Part shown: piece after piece, positions 30,598-32,477 of the stretch
Position numbering within the stretch: the stretch's first letter is position 1
How the letters are laid out: each line of letters begins with the position of its first letter
NCBI GenBank assembly: GCA_024234875.1
Contig: JACKNM010000036.1
Coordinates: 1-32,477 of the forward strand
Length of the DNA stretch: 32,477 nt
DNA from: Ectothiorhodospiraceae bacterium
GTDB lineage: Bacteria; Pseudomonadota; Gammaproteobacteria; HK1
Reading direction: 5' to 3'
The notes under the pieces: model-generated
Told to the model about the DNA's origin: nothing
Database searches by the model: none
The model's input: the letters and a program-made list of their open reading frames with translations, nothing else
Made by a program: the position numbers and the translations under genes

Positions 30598-31906
30598 GTT
30601 CGCCCACCGCCGATCGGTTCCTCGACCTCATGGTCGTCAAGGAGACGCCGGAGCGGTTTGGGTCCTCCTACGACTGGTTCCAGTTCGGAGGCTCGACCTA
30701 CCCGTTCGGGCGTCAGTGCAGACCACGATGCCTGGGCAGAAGGCGGAGCTCATCGGCGACGACTTTCGCGGGTACGTGGAGGGTGCGTACAAGCTGAAAC
30801 GGCGTCGTGTTCGCGGTGTGCCTCGCCCGACTGCTGCTGTTCACCGAGGCCCGGTTCCAGTGGCAGCAGATGCGCGGTGGCCGTCCTGGCGCATTGTTCG
30901 GCACGCCCGACCTCGAGGTGCTCGAGGTGCCCTGGCGCAACGGCACGACCGGCGATCTGCTGGCCCGCTGGGAGCAGCACGCCAGCTTCGCAGGCAACGG
31001 GTTCGTGGCCCGCCGCCCAGGCGGCCTGCGGATCATGCGACCCGACTGGACTGGCGTCGTCATGTCGGGCGAAGAGGGTGACCTCGACTCCGAGGTGATC
31101 GGCTACATCTACTGGCAGGGCGGCATCGAGAAGGGCGTCCAATCACGCTCCTACCCGAGGACGTGGCCCACTTCGCCCCGATCCCCGACCCCTATCACCC
31201 TGGCGCGGCATGTCGTGGCTGACCCCGGTCGTGCGCGAGGTCATGGGCGACGCCGCAGCCACCGACCACAAGCTCGCGTTCTTCGAGAACGCTGCGACGC
31301 CAAACCTGGCAGTGAAGCTCTCCGAGAAGCTGCCCCGGATGATTTCGCACAATTCGTCGAGACGATGCGGCAGAACCATCGCGGAGTCGAGAACGCATGG
31401 GAGACGCTCTACCTCGGCGGCGGCGCTGACGTGACGGTCGTCGGCGCAGACATGAAGCAGCTCGACTTCAAGGTCACCCAGGGGGCTGGCGAGACCCGCA
31501 TCGCGCCGCCGCCGGCGGCATTCCCCGGTGATCGTTGGGCTATCCGAGGGCCTCGACGCATCCACGTACTCCAACTACGGACAGGCCCGTCGAAAGTTCG
31601 CCGACGGCTGGGCCCGCCCACAGTGGCGCATGGCGGCTGGCGCTCTTGCGTCGATCGTCCAGGCCCCGCCGGCTCGCGGCTCTGGTACGACGACCGCGAC
31701 ATCCCGTTCCTCCAAGAGGACCAGAAGGACGCCGCGGACATCCTCTCGACGGACTCGCAGTCGGTGCGCCAGCTCACCGACGGCAGCTACACCCCGAGTC
31801 GGTGGTGAAGGCGATCGACGCCCGGACATCACCCTCCTCGAGCACACCGGCTGGTCCCCGTCCAACTCCAAGCGCCGGCTCCGGGCTCCTGCTCTTCCCC
31901 GCCTGA
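30594..31906 (+). CDS. Portal protein (frame-broken)
   Basis: The dodecameric DNA channel at the head vertex. It starts MSSPTADRFLDLMVVKETPE and has YDWFQFGGSTYPFG. Then VFAVCLARLLLFTEARFQWQ, GTPDLEVLEVPWRNGTTGDL, HASFAGNGFVARRPGGLRIM, RGMSWLTPVVREVMGDAAAT, KLAFFENAATPNLAVKLSEK, DMKQLDFKVTQGAGETRIA and, after frame changes, SEGLDASTYSNYGQARRKFA and PFLQEDQKDAADILSTDSQS. This sequence of segments is characteristic of HK97-type portals. Five or more indels (30705, 30800, 31140, 31350, 31520, 31665, 31800) break it. It ends in TGA 31904-31906. Confidence 0.88.
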
Positions 31907-31928
31907 CCCCGATCGCCGGAGGATCACG

Positions 31929-32477
31929 ATGAACCGTCTGCCCACCTTCGCGGCGCGCTCCGACTCAGGTTCGCAGCTCGTCCGCGTCGCCCATGATGTC
32001 GAGGTCGTGCGTGGAGGCGACGGCCGCACTATCCACGGCATCCTCGTGCCTGGGACACGCCGACGCAGGTCGCCGATGCGTTCGGCCCATCGGGTCGGTT
32101 GGAGCAGTACGACGAGGCGATCGCCAGGGGGCGTTCCCCGATGCGGTCGCCAACCCCTCGCGGGTGAAGTTCCTCGCCCACCACGACAAGCGGTCCAACC
32201 CGCTCGGCCGCGGTGAGTTGATCCGAGACGACGCCGCTGGTCTCTACGGCGAGTTCCGGGTCTCCAAGACCGTCTCCGGCGACGAGGTGCTGGAGCTCGT
32301 CAGGGACGCGCGCTCTCGATGCGTTCTCGGTCGGCTTCTCGCCGATCACCTCACGTTCGGTCGACGGCGTGTACGTGCGGCAACACGCGCACCTCAACGA
32401 GACGTCGATCGTCACCTTCGGGGCCTACGCCGGCGCTCGTCGGCGGCGTGCGCCACACGATCTCACCCCAACCCCAG
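31929..32477 (+). CDS. Prohead maturation protease, S78/HK97 type (truncated at window end)
   Basis: It cleaves the capsid delta domain and itself. It starts MNRLPTFAARSDSGSQLVRV at ATG 31929, with GGAGG just before. Reassembled it has GGDGRTIHGILVP, YDEAIARGAFPDAVANPSR, VKFLAHHDKRSNPLGRGE (catalytic His region, 32166-32220), DDAAGLYGEFRVSKTVSGDE, LDAFSVGFSPIT (catalytic Ser, near 32328) and LNETSIVTFGAYAGAR. Frame changes lie near 32060, 32092, 32135 and 32310. The C-terminus is expected beyond the window end and matches positions 1-139, supporting circularity. Confidence 0.85.

Overview
This window reads as one tailed-phage (siphovirus-type) genome with an actinobacterial host. G+C is visibly very high. 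Every gene I can support lies on the + strand, and neighbours mostly overlap by four bases (ATGA, GTGA or TGATG). There is a WhiB-type iron-sulphur regulator, and the virion genes are of the kind seen in actinobacteriophages. The two ends fit together: the window ends inside a prohead protease and begins with what looks like that protease's missing C-terminus, stopping in an ATGA overlap with the major capsid gene. I therefore read it as a complete, circularly permuted genome of about 32.5 kb opened inside the protease gene.

Layout: 1-5383 head completion and tail tube (protease end, capsid, connectors, major tail protein, tail chaperones); 5388-10893 tape measure, baseplate-like minor tail protein and tail fibre; 10890-12643 lysis cassette (holin candidate, a 21-residue Arg/Trp-rich peptide, amidase endolysin, membrane protein), closed by a strong hairpin. 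At 12674-12894 is the main intergenic regulatory region, with inverted repeats and a promoter placed so that the first early mRNA would be leaderless. From 12895 to about 18220 are small early genes, including an HTH protein, a pentapeptide-repeat protein, a DUF2303-like protein, a 24-nt (octapeptide) tandem-repeat protein and a MazG-like enzyme. From 18223 to 25051 are DNA metabolism genes: resolvase-like nuclease, C5-cytosine methyltransferase, Gam-like nuclease inhibitor, Rad52-like annealing protein, HNH protein, a second methyltransferase and a replication protein whose gene holds an origin-like repeat array. From 25048 to 28725 are small regulatory and unknown genes, and from 28729 to the end the packaging and head genes (HNH endonuclease, terminase large subunit, portal, protease).

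A major caveat is that many conserved genes are broken by single-base insertions or deletions, often in homopolymers and often in compensating pairs. The pattern is that of an uncorrected long-read assembly rather than of pseudogenes. Coordinates for broken genes run from the inferred start to the inferred stop and include the frame changes. I see no integrase, no classical repressor, no tRNA and no small terminase gene, so a lytic lifestyle is most likely. Functional names rest on motif and pattern recognition from memory; no database search was run.
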